Shown here: piece after piece, positions 45,500-54,968 of the stretch
Layout of the letters: every line of letters starts with the position of its first letter
Numbering within the stretch: the stretch's first letter is position 1
Source of the DNA: Prosthecobacter debontii
Lineage (GTDB): Bacteria > Verrucomicrobiota > Verrucomicrobiia > Verrucomicrobiales > Verrucomicrobiaceae
Length of the DNA: 64,000 bases
NCBI GenBank assembly: GCA_945860295.1
Contig: CAMAQH010000015.1
Span: forward strand, 1-64,000
Direction of reading: 5' to 3'
Translations under genes and position numbers: made by a program
Notes under the pieces: generated by a model
What the model was told of the DNA's origin: nothing
The model's input: only the letters and a program-made list of their open reading frames with translations
Database searches by the model: none

Positions 45500-47296
45500 T
45501 TAGTTGTTCTTCAGCACCTCGATGAATGCTTCCTGCGGGATGTTCACGCGTCCGATGGATTTCATGCGCTTCTTCCCTTCCTTCTGCTTTTCGAGCAGCT
45601 TGCGCTTACGGCTGATATCGCCGCCGTAGCACTTGGCGGTCACGTCTTTGCGCAGGGCACTAATGCTTTCACGGGCGATGAATTTAGCCCCAATCGCTGC
45701 CTGAATGGCGACGACGAAGAGCTGCTGGGGGATCACCTCTTTAAGCTTGGCGCAAAGGGCACGGCCACGGGATTCAGCCTTACCACGATGGACGATGCAT
45801 GAGAAGGCATCGACGTGATCACCGGCGATGAGGATGTCCATTTTGACAAGGTCGTCGGCTTTGTATCCGGCGTGCTCATAGTCCATACTGCCGTAACCAC
45901 GAGTGATGGATTTCATCTTGTCGTTGAAGTCCACGAGGATCTCATTGAGCGGCATGACGGTGTGCAGGAGTACACGGCGATCATCGAGCGTTTCGGTGTT
46001 GTTCACCTGGCCGCGCTTTTCCATGACGAGCTGCATCATGTCACCAATGTGTTCATTCGGGATCATGATGAAAACCTTCACCATGGGCTCGCGAATTTCG
46101 TCGATCTCATTGGCAGGCGGCAGGAAGGAAGGATTGTCCACCATCAGCTCCGTGCCGTCTGTCTTACGCACTTCATAAATGACGGACGGATAGGTCGAGA
46201 TGACATCCATGTTAAACTCACGACGCAGACGCTCCTGCACGATTTCCATGTGCAGTAGGCCCAGGAAACCACAGCGGAAGCCGAAGCCGAGCGCGGCAGA
46301 GCTTTCTGCCATGAAGGTGAAGGCTGCGTCATTGATTTGGAGTTTACCGACGGCAAGCTTGAGCGCCTCGAAGTCGTCGGTACTGACGGGATAGATGCCG
46401 CTGAAGACGAGTGGGTGGATTTCTTTAAACCCTGGAAGTGGCTCAGGAGCTGGCTTGCGAGACTCGGTGAGCGTGTCACCGATCTTCACGTCGGCGGTGG
46501 TTTTGACATTGGCGATGATGTAGCCCACGTCACCTGCCTCCAGCTTTTCACAGGGCACCATCTTGGGCCGGAAGGTGCCGACATCCTTGATTTCAGAGTC
46601 ATTGCCTGAGGCCATCAAGCGCACTTTTTGACCGCGAGTGATGGTGCCGGACATGACGCGCACATAGCTGACCACGCCGCGATAGGAGTCGAAGATCGAG
46701 TCGAACACGGAAGCGCGCAGATAGCCATCTCCAGGATCGGTCGGCGGCGGGATCAGGGCCACGACAGCTTCTAAAATGTCGATGATGCCGATGCCCATCT
46801 TTGCGCTCGCCGGCACTGCTTCATCAGAAGGCAGTTGCAGGATATCTTCGAGCTGCTGCTTCACTTTATCAAGATCTGCGCTGGGCAGGTCGATCTTGTT
46901 GATGACGGGGATGACACGCAGGTTTTGCTGCATCGCCAGATTGAGATTGGCTACGGTCTGGGCCTCCACGCCCTGGCTGGCATCCACCAGCAGCAGTGCG
47001 CCTTCACAGGCGGCGAGTGAGCGGCTGACTTCATAGCTGAAATCGACATGGCCAGGTGTGTCCAGGAGGTTGAGTTTGTAGATCAGCCCGTCCTTGGCCT
47101 TGTAGTTCATGCAAACAGGATGCGCCTTGATGGTGATGCCGCGCTCACGCTCAAGATCCATGCTGTCGAGGAGCTGATTTTGCTGCTCCCGCACGGTGAT
47201 GCTCTTGGTCGCCTCTAGCAGGCGGTCGGAAAGCGTGGTCTTCCCGTGGTCGATGTGGGCGATGATGGAAAAATTGCGAGTGCGTTCGATGGACAT
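45500..47296 (-). CDS. lepA: Elongation factor 4 (LepA)
   Basis: This 598-residue protein matches LepA over its full length: G1 AHIDHGKTT at 14-22, [36 protein letters not shown], the LepA-specific [20 protein letters not shown] and the C-terminal [55 protein letters not shown] and VNIPQEAF. It is a translational GTPase that acts on stalled ribosomes. It lies 48 bases upstream of the esterase start and is separated by 127 bases from the Ig-domain gene. Confidence 0.98.
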   Translation of the reverse strand: MSIERTRNFSIIAHIDHGKTTLSDRLLEATKSITVREQQNQLLDSMDLERERGITIKAHPVCMNYKAKDGLIYKLNLLDTPGHVDFSYEVSRSLAACEGALLLVDASQGVEAQTVANLNLAMQQNLRVIPVINKIDLPSADLDKVKQQLEDILQLPSDEAVPASAKMGIGIIDILEAVVALIPPPTDPGDGYLRASVFDSIFDSYRGVVSYVRVMSGTITRGQKVRLMASGNDSEIKDVGTFRPKMVPCEKLEAGDVGYIIANVKTTADVKIGDTLTESRKPAPEPLPGFKEIHPLVFSGIYPVSTDDFEALKLAVGKLQINDAAFTFMAESSAALGFGFRCGFLGLLHMEIVQERLRREFNMDVISTYPSVIYEVRKTDGTELMVDNPSFLPPANEIDEIREPMVKVFIMIPNEHIGDMMQLVMEKRGQVNNTETLDDRRVLLHTVMPLNEILVDFNDKMKSITRGYGSMDYEHAGYKADDLVKMDILIAGDHVDAFSCIVHRGKAESRGRALCAKLKEVIPQQLFVVAIQAAIGAKFIARESISALRKDVTAKCYGGDISRKRKLLEKQKEGKKRMKSIGRVNIPQEAFIEVLKNN

Positions 47297-47423
47297 CAGA
47301 TGAGCAGGGCGGGTCGGGGGCGAAGTCTCTAGCCCCGACGGGGGAGAGGGTCAAGGAAGGAGGGGGTAATGAAATCTGAACCGGTCCCACTTCTTCGTTG
47401 GCCGTCTCAGCAGGAGTCTGCCT

Positions 47424-49412
47424 TCACTCAGCAAAGCTCGGGCCGATCCAAACATGGCCAGAGACAGTGGATGAAGACACCGTGTCCGGCGACGAAGGCG
47501 CGAGAAAGTAGCCTTCACCGTGCGGACTATCCGGGTTTTGAAACATCATGCCACGGAAGCCGACAGCACGACGCACGCGGCGAAGCGGGATGGTGGGATG
47601 CGGATCATCCAAGGTGGCCTGGCCTGTGAAGAATCCCGTAGGTGCATAGAAATCGACACGCAGTGCGCTGGGATTCGGCAGTGAGAACCGGGCGGTGTGG
47701 GTGCTGATGAGTCGGAAGTCTGTATCGATGAAAGCCGTCGAAACCTCCGAATCACGACCGGCTGAAGAGAGAGAGATGAAGGCGTTGTTTGGCCTGTCTT
47801 CCATGAAGGGCAGCAGCAGGCGACCTGCTGTGGGTGGCGTGTAAGGCGTCACCTCAGTAGCGATATTTCGGCTCCAGCCTGCAGGGGCAATGGGATCGCT
47901 GGGATTTGCGTCCCGATACCACCAGACCGAGTGCGGATTGGTCAGTTCATAGCGCGTAGGAACATAGAGATCACCGATCAGCACATCTCGCTTGGCCGGC
48001 GGGATCAAGAAGGTAGGAATGGTTCCGTTCGTCGTGACATAGCTACTCGCGGTCACGCCTTGGCCGTCTGGCAGTGAGCCAACAAAGGTGGTAGAGAAAT
48101 TAGCATTCACTAAAAGACTGCCAAAGCCCGTGCCTCGCATCACTTCTGCCGCAACCGACTCTGTGATCTGCTCGGGCCGCATCAGCACCCCATGACGCCC
48201 CGATGGGTCCGTGTAGGGATCACCTGACTGACGGAACACGGCACCGATCTCATGATAGGAGTCCGAGATGAGTCCCAGAGGATCGGACCATTCTAAAATA
48301 ACGCCCTCAGCGGGTCGCAGAGTCATTTTCAGATTCAGTCCAAGCGTGACGTTCGTTGCGTTGGAGATATAAGCAGAGGCATCTGCGGTGAAGCTGCCAC
48401 TCAGGCGGATGACTCGGGATTTAAAAGTCAGCTTAGCGGAATATTTGCCACTCGGAGTCACAGTAAACTCAGCCAGATAACCGCTCTGCCCATTTTCGAT
48501 AGGCAGTTGATACAGCGTGCCGCAGTAGCTCCGGGTGAAGAGGTCGATCTTGTTTGATCCCACAAAGTAAATCTGCTGCACACGCGGGCTGGTACCATAG
48601 CCATCAGAGGTCCACAGCTCGGCGATGTAATCCCCTGCCCTGGTCGGAGTGCCAGTGATGTCACCAGAGGTTGCATTGATCGTGATACCCGGCGGCAGCC
48701 CCTTGGCATAAAAGGTGACAGGAATTTCATCAGTCGGCAGTTCGCCCTCATCGAGATAAGCCTGACCCAGCTCCATCCGCCATACGCGATCTGCCGTGGG
48801 TGCGCGCGGTCTGCCCACGGACTTGAGGAGGTAGCTAAAGCCACTCGCCTCAGGGCCAGACTCTCCCATCACTATAGAAACAACGGCAGTATGGATGCCG
48901 TGTGGCAACCGATTGATTTGAAAGGTGGCCGTGCTGTGGGAAGGCGTATCTTCATAGCCGCTACTTGACCAAGAGAACTTCAATCCTGGCCCCCAGGCAC
49001 GTGGCTCTAGGCGCAGAGATTTCCCGGAAATCAGTGTCGCCTCTGCCATACCAGTCTCATACACGCCGAGCAGAAAAGGCGGCGACTCCCAGCTTCCAAA
49101 CGCATTCCGCGCTTTGAGTCGGTAGCTGCCCGCACTCTCCTTTGTGACTGCGGGTAAAGTCAGCGCCGTTGTATAGGCATCACGCACCAGACGCCCATCC
49201 TTGGTCCAGGTGAAGGTCATCGGACTTGCACTCGTGACACTGGCCACCAAGCTAACCGCACTACCCAAAGGCACGAGTTGCGCAATTTCGCCGAAGTTGT
49301 TTCCCTGTGGCGCAGAGCCACCCTGAGCTAGGGCAACTACGAGGCTAGAAAGGACAATACAACTCAACAGAAGTCGATGCAGAATGGTAAGCCGAAAGGA
49401 ATGGCGAGTCAT
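47424..49412 (-). CDS. Secreted Ig-domain and putative-Ig (He_PIG) protein
   Basis: This protein has 662 residues from ATG 49412 with a hydrophobic signal (LLLSCIVLSSLVVALAQG). Residues about 35-135 read as an immunoglobulin-like domain (FTWTKDGRLVRDAYTTALTL, AGSYRLKARNAFGSWES). A He_PIG-type module lies around 230-270 (YAKGLPPGITINATSGDITG and TPTRAGDYIAELWTSDGYG). The rest is beta-rich and unrecognised, with repeated Gly-Thr-rich strands. It is likely exposed on the cell surface or secreted. It follows the VOC gene by 30 bases and could be co-transcribed. No enzymatic motif was found. Confidence 0.85.
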   Translation of the reverse strand: MTRHSFRLTILHRLLLSCIVLSSLVVALAQGGSAPQGNNFGEIAQLVPLGSAVSLVASVTSASPMTFTWTKDGRLVRDAYTTALTLPAVTKESAGSYRLKARNAFGSWESPPFLLGVYETGMAEATLISGKSLRLEPRAWGPGLKFSWSSSGYEDTPSHSTATFQINRLPHGIHTAVVSIVMGESGPEASGFSYLLKSVGRPRAPTADRVWRMELGQAYLDEGELPTDEIPVTFYAKGLPPGITINATSGDITGTPTRAGDYIAELWTSDGYGTSPRVQQIYFVGSNKIDLFTRSYCGTLYQLPIENGQSGYLAEFTVTPSGKYSAKLTFKSRVIRLSGSFTADASAYISNATNVTLGLNLKMTLRPAEGVILEWSDPLGLISDSYHEIGAVFRQSGDPYTDPSGRHGVLMRPEQITESVAAEVMRGTGFGSLLVNANFSTTFVGSLPDGQGVTASSYVTTNGTIPTFLIPPAKRDVLIGDLYVPTRYELTNPHSVWWYRDANPSDPIAPAGWSRNIATEVTPYTPPTAGRLLLPFMEDRPNNAFISLSSAGRDSEVSTAFIDTDFRLISTHTARFSLPNPSALRVDFYAPTGFFTGQATLDDPHPTIPLRRVRRAVGFRGMMFQNPDSPHGEGYFLAPSSPDTVSSSTVSGHVWIGPSFAE

Positions 49413-49442
49413 GAGTCTGTTCGCGGAGAATGAAGGCAAAAC

Positions 49443-49799
49443 TTAGCCAACATACTGTGTGATAAATCCTTCATTGCCTTCCGGGTCGCGGTAACGCCCG
49501 AGTAGGATGGGCTCCCCCTCACGCTGGGTTGGCAGATCCAGGATGAGTCCTCCAGCTTTTTCGATCCGCTCCACAGCACTCAGCACATCTTCAAATTGCA
49601 GGCTTAAGCCCGTAGGATTCACCGATCCATCGTGGCCGCCATGAAAGGCGATGATAGCATTGCCAAAGTTCAGCTCGCTCCAGAACTCACTCACAAAAAT
49701 CTCGTCCAGACCGAAGACCTTTTGATAAAAACTCACGGCCCGCCGCATGTCCGCAGCCATGAGCATGAACTTCACTTTCTCAGGCCGCACGACACTCAT
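49443..49799 (-). CDS. VOC (glyoxalase-fold) family protein
   Basis: This 118-residue single-domain protein begins KVKFMLMAADMRRAVSFYQKVFGLDE and ends LLGRYRDPEGNEGFITQYVG, the usual first and last strands of the glyoxalase/bleomycin-resistance/dioxygenase fold. The Glu in the last block and Glu62-type positions are possible metal ligands. Substrate unknown. It starts 3 bases after the coiled-coil membrane protein gene. Confidence 0.88.
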   Translation of the reverse strand: MSVVRPEKVKFMLMAADMRRAVSFYQKVFGLDEIFVSEFWSELNFGNAIIAFHGGHDGSVNPTGLSLQFEDVLSAVERIEKAGGLILDLPTQREGEPILLGRYRDPEGNEGFITQYVG

Positions 49800-49802
49800 G
49801 GA

Positions 49803-50318
49803 TCAGGCAGCATTGCTGGTGGCTTCCGAGCCGTTCTTAGCAGCCAGAACAGAGCTTTCCGAGAGCGCCACACCGCTATTCGTTGAACCCGGGCCGATCA
49901 GTTTGCGGAAGATTTTTTGTGGAAAGGACATGCCCTTTTCTTCGGTCTCGATTTGTGATAGTGCCTGTGATTTGGCCATTTCCCAGGCCGGGGCAAAGCC
50001 AGGTGCATTGATCATCATATGCTTCTCCGCACGAGCCATGATCTCGAGTTCACGATGCAGTTTATTGTCCGGCTTCTCATTAAGCCGACTCACCTGCATC
50101 CGCAGACTCTCATTCTCCTGAGCCAGACGTGCCTTCTCCTTGCTCGTCTCCTGCATCGATCGGGCATCCAGTTCCAGTTTGTCACTCAGATGCGTCTTGT
50201 AGCGTTTGAATTCGCTCTTCGTCTTCCAGTGATTCCAGTAGGACATGAGGAGAAACACACAGCCAAGGCCAAATCCGAGGCCAAAGGTGTACAGCGAGTT
50301 AGAAAAGAAGTCAGTCAT
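49803..50318 (-). CDS. Small inner-membrane protein with coiled-coil domain
   Basis: This protein has 171 residues from ATG 50318. An N-terminal membrane segment (LYTFGLGFGLGCVFLLMSYW) is followed by a charged helix (KRYKTHLSDKLELDARSMQE and ARLAQENESLRMQVSRLNEK) that reads as a coiled coil of 60-70 residues, and a Pro/Ser/Asn-rich tail. The charged part faces the cytoplasm if the Lys/Arg-rich flank stays inside. I do not recognise the family. A further upstream in-frame Met at 50393 is unlikely because it would precede the membrane segment with an unrelated stretch. Confidence 0.75.
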   Translation of the reverse strand: MTDFFSNSLYTFGLGFGLGCVFLLMSYWNHWKTKSEFKRYKTHLSDKLELDARSMQETSKEKARLAQENESLRMQVSRLNEKPDNKLHRELEIMARAEKHMMINAPGFAPAWEMAKSQALSQIETEEKGMSFPQKIFRKLIGPGSTNSGVALSESSVLAAKNGSEATSNAA

Positions 50319-50580
50319 GGTGGGGTAGGAAAAAAGATAGAGTCGATGTCGCAAATGTCGCTCGATAATTCTTCCCTCCAGCCAAGCCATCAAGGCTTAG
50401 CCAAGTGGAAAGGTTGGAATCGCATCACTAACTTCAGACTGAATCTGTCATTGGGAGCGCACTTTGATTCCGCTTAAAAAACGGTGCGCCGAACACTCAA
50501 GAGAAAAATCGGAGCCACGCTTGGATTGGACTTCCCGATCTATGTGAGGCCGCACGATCAATGGCATAATCGCGGTTGAA
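50319..50580. other. Gap between the coiled-coil gene and glnB
   Basis: Together with the terminator at 50581-50610 this makes a 322-base gene-free stretch. It should hold the promoter of the coiled-coil/VOC/Ig run. I see no RNA gene, repeat or conserved ORF in it. Confidence 0.3.
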
Positions 50581-50610
50581 ACACAAAACCCGCCGGGAAG
50601 CCCGGCGGGT
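50581..50610 (-). terminator. Rho-independent terminator of glnB
   Basis: On the minus strand, ACCCGCCGGG and CCCGGCGGGT form a perfect 10-bp stem with a 3-base loop (50588-50610). The stem is followed by TTTTGTGTTT, and it lies 30 bases after the glnB stop codon. Confidence 0.92.
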
Positions 50611-50640
50611 TGGTGAAATGAATTCAGGTTGTGTGGGGGA

Positions 50641-51114
<474 letters not shown>

Positions 51115-51192
51115 TTATTTTCAGCTCGTGACCGGCTCTACGGCAGATGGTGGAGTTGCATTGTTGGGCCTTTTGCCTTAGCAAAAAGGGTG

Positions 51193-52098
51193 ATGAGCTA
51201 CGCAACACGTCTGTCTTTTAAACTCCCCCTCCTTGCTGGCCTGTCACTGACAGCTCTACTGCCTGCCTTTGCTCAAGAGGAGGCACTCTCCCTGAGACTG
51301 CGCTGGCTACCGGGCCATGTTTATACGCAGGAAACTCTGACGCAGACAACCACGGGCCTGACCGCCATCGGCAAGCCAGAGGATCAGAAGATGAAGGTCA
51401 AGCAGACCACGGTCATTCGGGTGACGAGGGCTGAGTCGGGTGAAAAACTTGCCCGTGTGACTTTCCAGGCGCTGACGGGTGAGGTGATGCTTCAAGGTCA
51501 GAAGCAGGTTTTTGATTCCGCAGATCTGTCGAAAGCGAGTCCAATGATCAAGGCCTCAGTCGGCCAGAGTGTCGGCAAATCATTCATTCTAGTTTATGGT
51601 CCTGAGGATCAGTTTGTGGATGTGCGTGACTCTGGAACGATGGCGGCGAGTGCGGATGGCATCCCCGCACTGGATAGCATCGCCGAGGCGAAAAACGTGG
51701 CGGATCTCTACAGACGCTCGCTCGAGATGGGCCTGCCAAAGATGTCGGTGAAGACGGGCGACCGCTGGACCTCGCAGGAGACGGTGAAGTTTCCCAGCGC
51801 AGGAACGATCAATGTCGAGCTAAGAGCTAAGCTAGAGGCGATCGTGGACTACGAAGGCCATCGCCATGCGAAGATCAGCTTCGAGGGCGATATGAAGCGC
51901 GCCGACGAGTCTGTCGGCACGCGCGGGGTGACTCTGGGCGCTGGCTCAAAAACTTTTGGCCAAGTGCTGTTCGATCTGGAGCGCGACACAGTGTCCTTTG
52001 GGGCCTTCAGCGCGGACATCAAACTGGAGATCAGCGGTAAAATCATCCCCGTACACCAGCAAGTGACCACGAGGCTGGCAAGCTTGGTGAAGGAATAA
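51193..52098 (+). CDS. Secreted protein of unknown function
   Basis: This protein has 301 residues from ATG 51193; the preceding GTG at 51190 is in frame but less likely. Signal peptide (LPLLAGLSLTALLPAFAQ). The mature part is beta-rich: LRLRWLPGHVYTQETLTQTTT, FQALTGEVMLQGQKQVFDS, SVGKSFILVYGPEDQFVDVRD and HRHAKISFEGDMKRADES. It resembles the loosely defined DUF6263-type lipoprotein-like proteins, by impression. It lies 5 bases before the UbiA-type gene and is thus likely the first gene of that operon, which might mean a shared role in exporting or binding a lipid-linked product. Confidence 0.75.
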   Translation: MSYATRLSFKLPLLAGLSLTALLPAFAQEEALSLRLRWLPGHVYTQETLTQTTTGLTAIGKPEDQKMKVKQTTVIRVTRAESGEKLARVTFQALTGEVMLQGQKQVFDSADLSKASPMIKASVGQSVGKSFILVYGPEDQFVDVRDSGTMAASADGIPALDSIAEAKNVADLYRRSLEMGLPKMSVKTGDRWTSQETVKFPSAGTINVELRAKLEAIVDYEGHRHAKISFEGDMKRADESVGTRGVTLGAGSKTFGQVLFDLERDTVSFGAFSADIKLEISGKIIPVHQQVTTRLASLVKE

Positions 52099-52103
52099 GT
52101 TTC

Positions 52104-53003
52104 ATGCTTCCAAAAAAACTCCGCGCCTGGCTCGAAGTCGCCCGCATCTCCAACCTGCCCACGGTCTGGACGAATGTGACGGCGGGTTGGTTGCTGGCGG
52201 GTGGGGCATTGGAAAATCCGACTCTTCTCTGGATGCTGCTCGCAGGATCACTGCTCTACACAGGCGGGATGATTTTGAATGATGCGGCGGATGTGAAATT
52301 TGATCGTGCGCATCGAAAAGAACGGCCCATCCCGAGCGGAAGAGTGAGTGTCAAATTAGCTTGGTCTGTCGGGTTGGGGATGTTGGCGGCGGGCTGGTTC
52401 ATCGCCATCTATCTTGGAGGTGCCAGTCAGCTCATCACGACGGCCCTGATCGGTTGCATTCTGTTTTACGACTTCTATCACAAGCCCTGGGCTGGTGCGG
52501 TTTGGATCATGGGCATGTGCCGAGTATTGCTTTTCCTGATGGCAGCCTCCGGTGAGGATCGTTGGCGATTCTATGTTGAGCCTGCTTTGCTTTTGGGTGC
52601 ATACATTGTGGGCCTTACCATGGTGGCGCGGATGGAGGCCAAGGGAGCGGCGGCATCACGCATACAGTCGTTTTTTGCCAGAGGGCTGCTCTACTCGCCC
52701 GGCGTTCTCGCGGCAGCGCTTTTGTTCTCTGGCGAACGTTTGAAACCCGTGTTCATCGTCGGTGACCTCACTCTCCTGGCTCCACTTCTACTTATCCTCG
52801 CCTTCGCGGCCATGGTCACAATCGCCACACGAATCATGAAACAGGGCGGCCCGGCCATCGGACGGGCAGTGGGCATTTTGCTGGCGGGGATCGTGCTCGT
52901 GGATGCGCTGGCAGTCAGCCAGGTATCGCTGCCTCTGGCGTTCGGGTTTGCGGCGCTGGCTCCGCTGCTCCGGCTCTGGCAGCGCTGGATCGCAGCGACG
53001 TAG
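52104..53003 (+). CDS. eboC: UbiA-type prenyltransferase, EboC-like
   Basis: This 299-residue polytopic membrane protein has about eight predicted segments. The prenyl-diphosphate motif NDAADVKFDRAHRKERPIPSG lies at residues 59-79, and the second acidic motif region reads LFYDFYHKPWAGAVW. Its context, 88 bases before an EboD-like gene, makes EboC the best reading; MenA/UbiA in quinone synthesis is the alternative. In cyanobacteria the ebo genes are needed to move scytonemin precursors to the periplasm, and in other bacteria their role is unclear. No EboA, EboB, EboE or EboF gene is seen in the window. Confidence 0.7.
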   Translation: MLPKKLRAWLEVARISNLPTVWTNVTAGWLLAGGALENPTLLWMLLAGSLLYTGGMILNDAADVKFDRAHRKERPIPSGRVSVKLAWSVGLGMLAAGWFIAIYLGGASQLITTALIGCILFYDFYHKPWAGAVWIMGMCRVLLFLMAASGEDRWRFYVEPALLLGAYIVGLTMVARMEAKGAAASRIQSFFARGLLYSPGVLAAALLFSGERLKPVFIVGDLTLLAPLLLILAFAAMVTIATRIMKQGGPAIGRAVGILLAGIVLVDALAVSQVSLPLAFGFAALAPLLRLWQRWIAAT

Positions 53004-53091
53004 TTTCCCTTTATGACTGCATGAACAGCTCACAAAACTCGTTTACTTTTCCCTTTGAACCCCTACGCGACGAGGGAACAGATACATCCCC

Positions 53092-54261
53092 ATGATAGAG
53101 AAGAAAATCAGGCTCGAATACGCGCACCGCATCCTTTTTACCCGCGAGGTCTTCGCGCCTGCCAACACGACCATCCGCGATCTGCTCCTGCTGGATCATC
53201 CCAACAAAGTGCCTCGGGTGCTCATCTTTGCTGATGATCATGTCGCGGCCGCGAACCCTGGTCTTCTCGCCTCCATCCGTGCTTATGCCCGTGCCCATGC
53301 TGAGGTGCTGGATCTGGCCGGTGATCTGGTCATCCTGCCGGGCGGGGAGCCTTGCAAAAATGATTTCTCTCTCGTGCAGCAGTGCTGGCAGGCAATCAAC
53401 GACGCGGCGCTGGACCGGCATAGTTACATCTTCGTGATCGGCGGCGGCGCAGCGCTAGATCTCGTCTGCTTTGCCGCTTCCACAGCGCATCGTGGCATTC
53501 GTCATGTACGCTTCCCGACCACCACGCTCAGCCAGGGGGATGGCGGTGTCGGCGTTAAGAATGGCGTGAACTTCTTCGGCAAAAAGAACTGGGTCGGCAG
53601 CTTCGCCGTCCCCTTTGCCGTGGTGAATGATTTTGCCTTTCTAGAAACACTGCCTGAGCGCGAGCGCCGCAACGGAATCATCGAAGCGATCAAGGTTTCC
53701 CTCATCCGCGACAAAGCCTTCTTTGAAGAGATCGAGCGCCTCGGCGATGCTCTAGCGCGCCTCGAACAACCAGCGCTGGAGCGCGTGGTGCAACGCAGTG
53801 CCGAACTGCATGTGGAGCACATCGCCACGGGAGGCGACCCCTTTGAACTCGGCAGCGCTCGCCCGCTCGACTTCGGCCATTGGGCTGCTCATAAGCTGGA
53901 GCAAATCACTCATTTCCAAGTCACTCATGGCGAGGCCGTGGCCATCGGCATGTCTGTAGATCTCGTCTATTCCGTGAAGAAAGGCATCCTCGATGCCGCC
54001 ACGGCGGAGCGCGTGCTAAGTCTGGTCGAACGCATCGGATTTGAGACTTATCATCCCGACCTGCTCGCTGAAGGCAAAAGCGGTGAGCCAGTCATTCTCG
54101 AAGGGTTAGAGGAGTTCCGCGAGCATCTCGGCGGTGAATTGACGGTGACTCTCGTCCCCAAAATCGGCTTCAAACTCGAAGTCCACGAGATGGATCGCCA
54201 TCTCATTCTTGCCGCGATGGCTGAACTTCACGAGCGCACACTCATTACGGCCCATACATGA
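53092..54261 (+). CDS. eboD: 3-dehydroquinate-synthase-like protein, EboD-type
   Basis: This 389-residue protein has ILPGGEPCKND, VIGGGAALDLVCFAASTAHRG and FPTTTLSQGDGGVGVKNGVN, which are the NAD and metal-site blocks of the dehydroquinate-synthase fold. IIEAIKVSLIRDKAFFEEIE, TGGDPFELGSARPLDFGHW and AAHKLEQITHFQVTHGEAVAIG (metal His and Glu) continue the pattern. The wording of the last two blocks is that of EboD rather than AroB. ATG 53092 fits an N-terminus lacking a signal peptide. It follows the UbiA-type gene and its stop overlaps the start of the hydrolase gene (ATGA). Confidence 0.8.
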   Translation: MIEKKIRLEYAHRILFTREVFAPANTTIRDLLLLDHPNKVPRVLIFADDHVAAANPGLLASIRAYARAHAEVLDLAGDLVILPGGEPCKNDFSLVQQCWQAINDAALDRHSYIFVIGGGAALDLVCFAASTAHRGIRHVRFPTTTLSQGDGGVGVKNGVNFFGKKNWVGSFAVPFAVVNDFAFLETLPERERRNGIIEAIKVSLIRDKAFFEEIERLGDALARLEQPALERVVQRSAELHVEHIATGGDPFELGSARPLDFGHWAAHKLEQITHFQVTHGEAVAIGMSVDLVYSVKKGILDAATAERVLSLVERIGFETYHPDLLAEGKSGEPVILEGLEEFREHLGGELTVTLVPKIGFKLEVHEMDRHLILAAMAELHERTLITAHT

Positions 54262-54965
54262 AACTCTCCTTCCTCTTCGCTCTGCTAGCTCTCTCTGCAT
54301 TGGCGATGGCTGAAACTTCGCCTCAATCTTTCTCCGGTGAGATCACGCTGAAAGTTGGCTACCACTACCTGCTCTCCCTGCCAGACGGTTACGAGAAAGA
54401 CACGGCGAAAAAGTGGCCGCTGCTGATTTTCCTTCACGGCTCAGGCGAGCGCGGAGACAACTTGGATCTGCTTAAGAAACATGGTCCACCCAAGCTGATC
54501 GCCGCCGGCAAGAAATTTGAGGCCATCGTCGTCAGCCCGCAGGTGCCGAATGAAAACATCTGGAATGCTCACGGCTTGAAAGCGCTGGTCGATGACCTCG
54601 CAAGGAAGCATCGCGTAGACACGAGTCGCATCTATCTCACCGGCATCAGCATGGGCGGTTTCGGCACCTGGGATACGGCGCTGGCTTATCCAGATACCTT
54701 TGCAGCCATCGTGCCCATTTGCGGCGGAGCAGGCGTTGGCTTTGTCATGGCTGACCGCATCAAAGACCTGCCCTGCTGGATCTTCCACGGCGATAAAGAC
54801 GGTGCGGTATCCGTAGATTTTTCCACACGAATGCACACTGCTTTGCAAAAAGCTGGCAGCACGGCCAAAATCACCATCTATCCCGGCGTCGGTCACGACT
54901 CCTGGACGCAATCCTATGACAACGAAAAGCTGTGGGCCTGGTTGTTTGCCCAGAAGCGTGGTTGA
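54258..54965 (+). CDS. Secreted alpha/beta hydrolase, phospholipase/carboxylesterase-type
   Basis: This protein has 235 residues with signal peptide MKLSFLFALLALSALAMA. WPLLIFLHGSGERGDN is the oxyanion block, GISMGG holds nucleophile Ser131, FHGDKDGAV the Asp and GVGHDSW the His, a complete triad. It resembles secreted prolyl-oligopeptidase-like or phospholipase-like esterases. ATG 54258 overlaps the stop of the eboD-like gene, so the two are translationally coupled. It ends three bases from the convergent DegT gene. Confidence 0.88.
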   Translation: MKLSFLFALLALSALAMAETSPQSFSGEITLKVGYHYLLSLPDGYEKDTAKKWPLLIFLHGSGERGDNLDLLKKHGPPKLIAAGKKFEAIVVSPQVPNENIWNAHGLKALVDDLARKHRVDTSRIYLTGISMGGFGTWDTALAYPDTFAAIVPICGGAGVGFVMADRIKDLPCWIFHGDKDGAVSVDFSTRMHTALQKAGSTAKITIYPGVGHDSWTQSYDNEKLWAWLFAQKRG

Positions 54966-54968
54966 GCA

